From the NCBI GenBank assembly GCA_028715315.1, contig JAQUSA010000061.1:1-6236 (forward strand): 6,236 bases of DNA, given 5' to 3'. Made by a program: the position numbers and the translations under genes. The stretch's first letter is position 1. Every line of letters starts with the position of its first letter. Shown here piece after piece: positions 5,457-6,236 of the stretch. The notes below the pieces were generated by a model. That model saw only the letters and a program-made list of their open reading frames with translations. It was not told the DNA's origin and did not search any database. This DNA is from Candidatus Omnitrophota bacterium. Lineage in GTDB: Bacteria > Omnitrophota > Gorgyraeia > Pluralincolimonadales > Pluralincolimonadaceae.

Positions 5457-6236
5457 TCGTAATTTTCCCTGCGATGGCCTGTCGCCGTCGTGTCGCCCGT
5501 ATAATTATAGAATGTCCTGATATTTCCCGTGTCGCGCGGGTCGTCCTTGACCTTTGTCGTCACCCTGAAATCGACGCCCTTCGCCCTACCCACAGATTGT
5601 ACCTCAAAAGCCTGTGTCGCGTAACAAAATTCTGCGGCGGGATTCGTGTATGCAGCCGAACCGCCGAAAGGGACCAGAGACGAGGCGTCGGCGGTATCGA
5701 GGACCATGTCCCGTTCGTCCGGGTTGCCGGATGCGCTCAGGTAAGGCCGCGTTACCACAAAATCGTAGAAATCCGTTGTCACGGCGGTATCCGAATTATA
5801 AAAACACGTAAACGGGTCCGCCGCGCGCGTGTTGATTATATCCGTTGCGAGGCTCGCGGCATCCGTGGCGCCGAGCGCGAGGTTATCGAAGACCGCTTCA
5901 AGGACCTCGCGGGGGGCCGTATTGATATTTATCGGGGCGCGCGAGGCCATGCCCGAAGCCGGCGGCCTGTATGAATACGGGTTTATGTACGAATACACCG
6001 TGACATGATCCCTTATAGCGTCGTATATCGCCTCGGTCATCCCCGTGACCCGCTGGAGCTCCTCGACGGAATCGAACGGGTTCGTAAGCGCCGCGCCGCG
6101 GTAATTGACGATATTCGTCGCTACGGTATTCGCCGTGCCGCTGGCGACCCCGCGCTCTTGCATTAAATACCTCAGCAGGCCCTGCGTCGCGTAATTCAGG
6201 TGGACCTTTCCCGACTCATCGGCGACCGATACCGAT
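5453..6236 (-). CDS. gspK: GspK-type minor pseudopilin, C-terminal 260 residues (runs off right edge)
   Basis: The frame stays open to the right edge, so the N-terminal prepilin signal and hydrophobic helix are outside the window. The visible part opens with VADESGKVHLN (residues 4-14 of the fragment), the GspK (V/I)xDExGKxNLN motif, except that His replaces the usual Asn or Ile-Asn position. Two SAM-like/helix-hairpin-helix segments follow: NPFDSVEELQRVTGM (about 52-66) and ININTAPREVLEAVF (about 102-116). An inserted region rich in Thr/Asp/Tyr and a C-terminal strand section (FEVQSVGRAKGVDFRVTTKV) complete the domain. GspK caps the pseudopilus tip together with GspI and GspJ, and its bulky domain is thought to start assembly. 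The gene ends with an ATGA overlap into the pilM-pilN fusion. An internal ATG at 6161-6163 is not the true start because the conserved motif lies upstream of it. Confidence 0.9.
   Translation of the reverse strand, partial: SVSVADESGKVHLNYATQGLLRYLMQERGVASGTANTVATNIVNYRGAALTNPFDSVEELQRVTGMTEAIYDAIRDHVTVYSYINPYSYRPPASGMASRAPININTAPREVLEAVFDNLALGATDAASLATDIINTRAADPFTCFYNSDTAVTTDFYDFVVTRPYLSASGNPDERDMVLDTADASSLVPFGGSAAYTNPAAEFCYATQAFEVQSVGRAKGVDFRVTTKVKDDPRDTGNIRTFYNYTGDTTATGHRRENYE

Noticed and set aside
4698..5462. 254-codon plus-strand frame opposite the PilM domain.
   Set aside because: Again exactly in codon register with the sense gene, with no recognisable domain. It is a codon-usage shadow.
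5474..5974. 166-codon plus-strand frame opposite gspK, very rich in Arg.
   Set aside because: It is a register antisense shadow of a well-supported GspK domain.

Overview
All identifiable genes in this window lie on the minus strand, so transcription runs from high to low coordinates. The layout in that direction is: the C-terminal part of a GspK-type minor pseudopilin (cut by the right edge), a PilM-PilN fusion that resembles GspL, a PilO/GspM protein, a small PilP/GspC/GspB-like protein, a lipid A (LpxL/HtrB-type) acyltransferase, a lipoprotein that appears to join LptC and LptA modules, the LPS-export ATPase LptB, and the start of a ribosome hibernation factor (HPF/RaiA), cut by the left edge. 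No tRNA, rRNA, CRISPR array, transposon or phage gene was seen.

The right half (about 2877-6236) encodes the inner-membrane platform of a type II secretion or type IV pilus machine. The four genes overlap or nearly touch (4, 13 and 14 nt overlaps), so translation is probably coupled. The left-centre block (1137-2836, plus lptB at 414-1136) is an outer-membrane LPS module: a late lipid A acylation step, then the periplasmic and ATPase parts of the Lpt export machine. These genes are spaced 2 and 0 nt apart. A good sigma70-type promoter (TTGACT-17-TATCAT with an extended -10 TG) sits in the 40-nt gap between the two blocks. It lies so close to the GTG start of the acyltransferase that the mRNA may be leaderless. 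A 112-nt gap between lptB and hpf holds two strong inverted repeats that may control or insulate hpf.

The organism is a diderm (LPS-making) bacterium of moderately high GC. The compact PilM-PilN fusion, the fused LptC-LptA, and lptB followed directly by hpf without rpoN do not match the classical proteobacterial arrangement. They would fit an uncultured lineage such as Omnitrophota or a neighbouring phylum, but this is a low-confidence guess from gene style, not a sequence match.

No clearly new system was found. The points most worth checking are the possible leaderless promoter, the LptC-LptA fusion, the dyad in front of hpf, and the coupling of a secretion/pilus platform lacking an adjacent secretin with LPS export genes.
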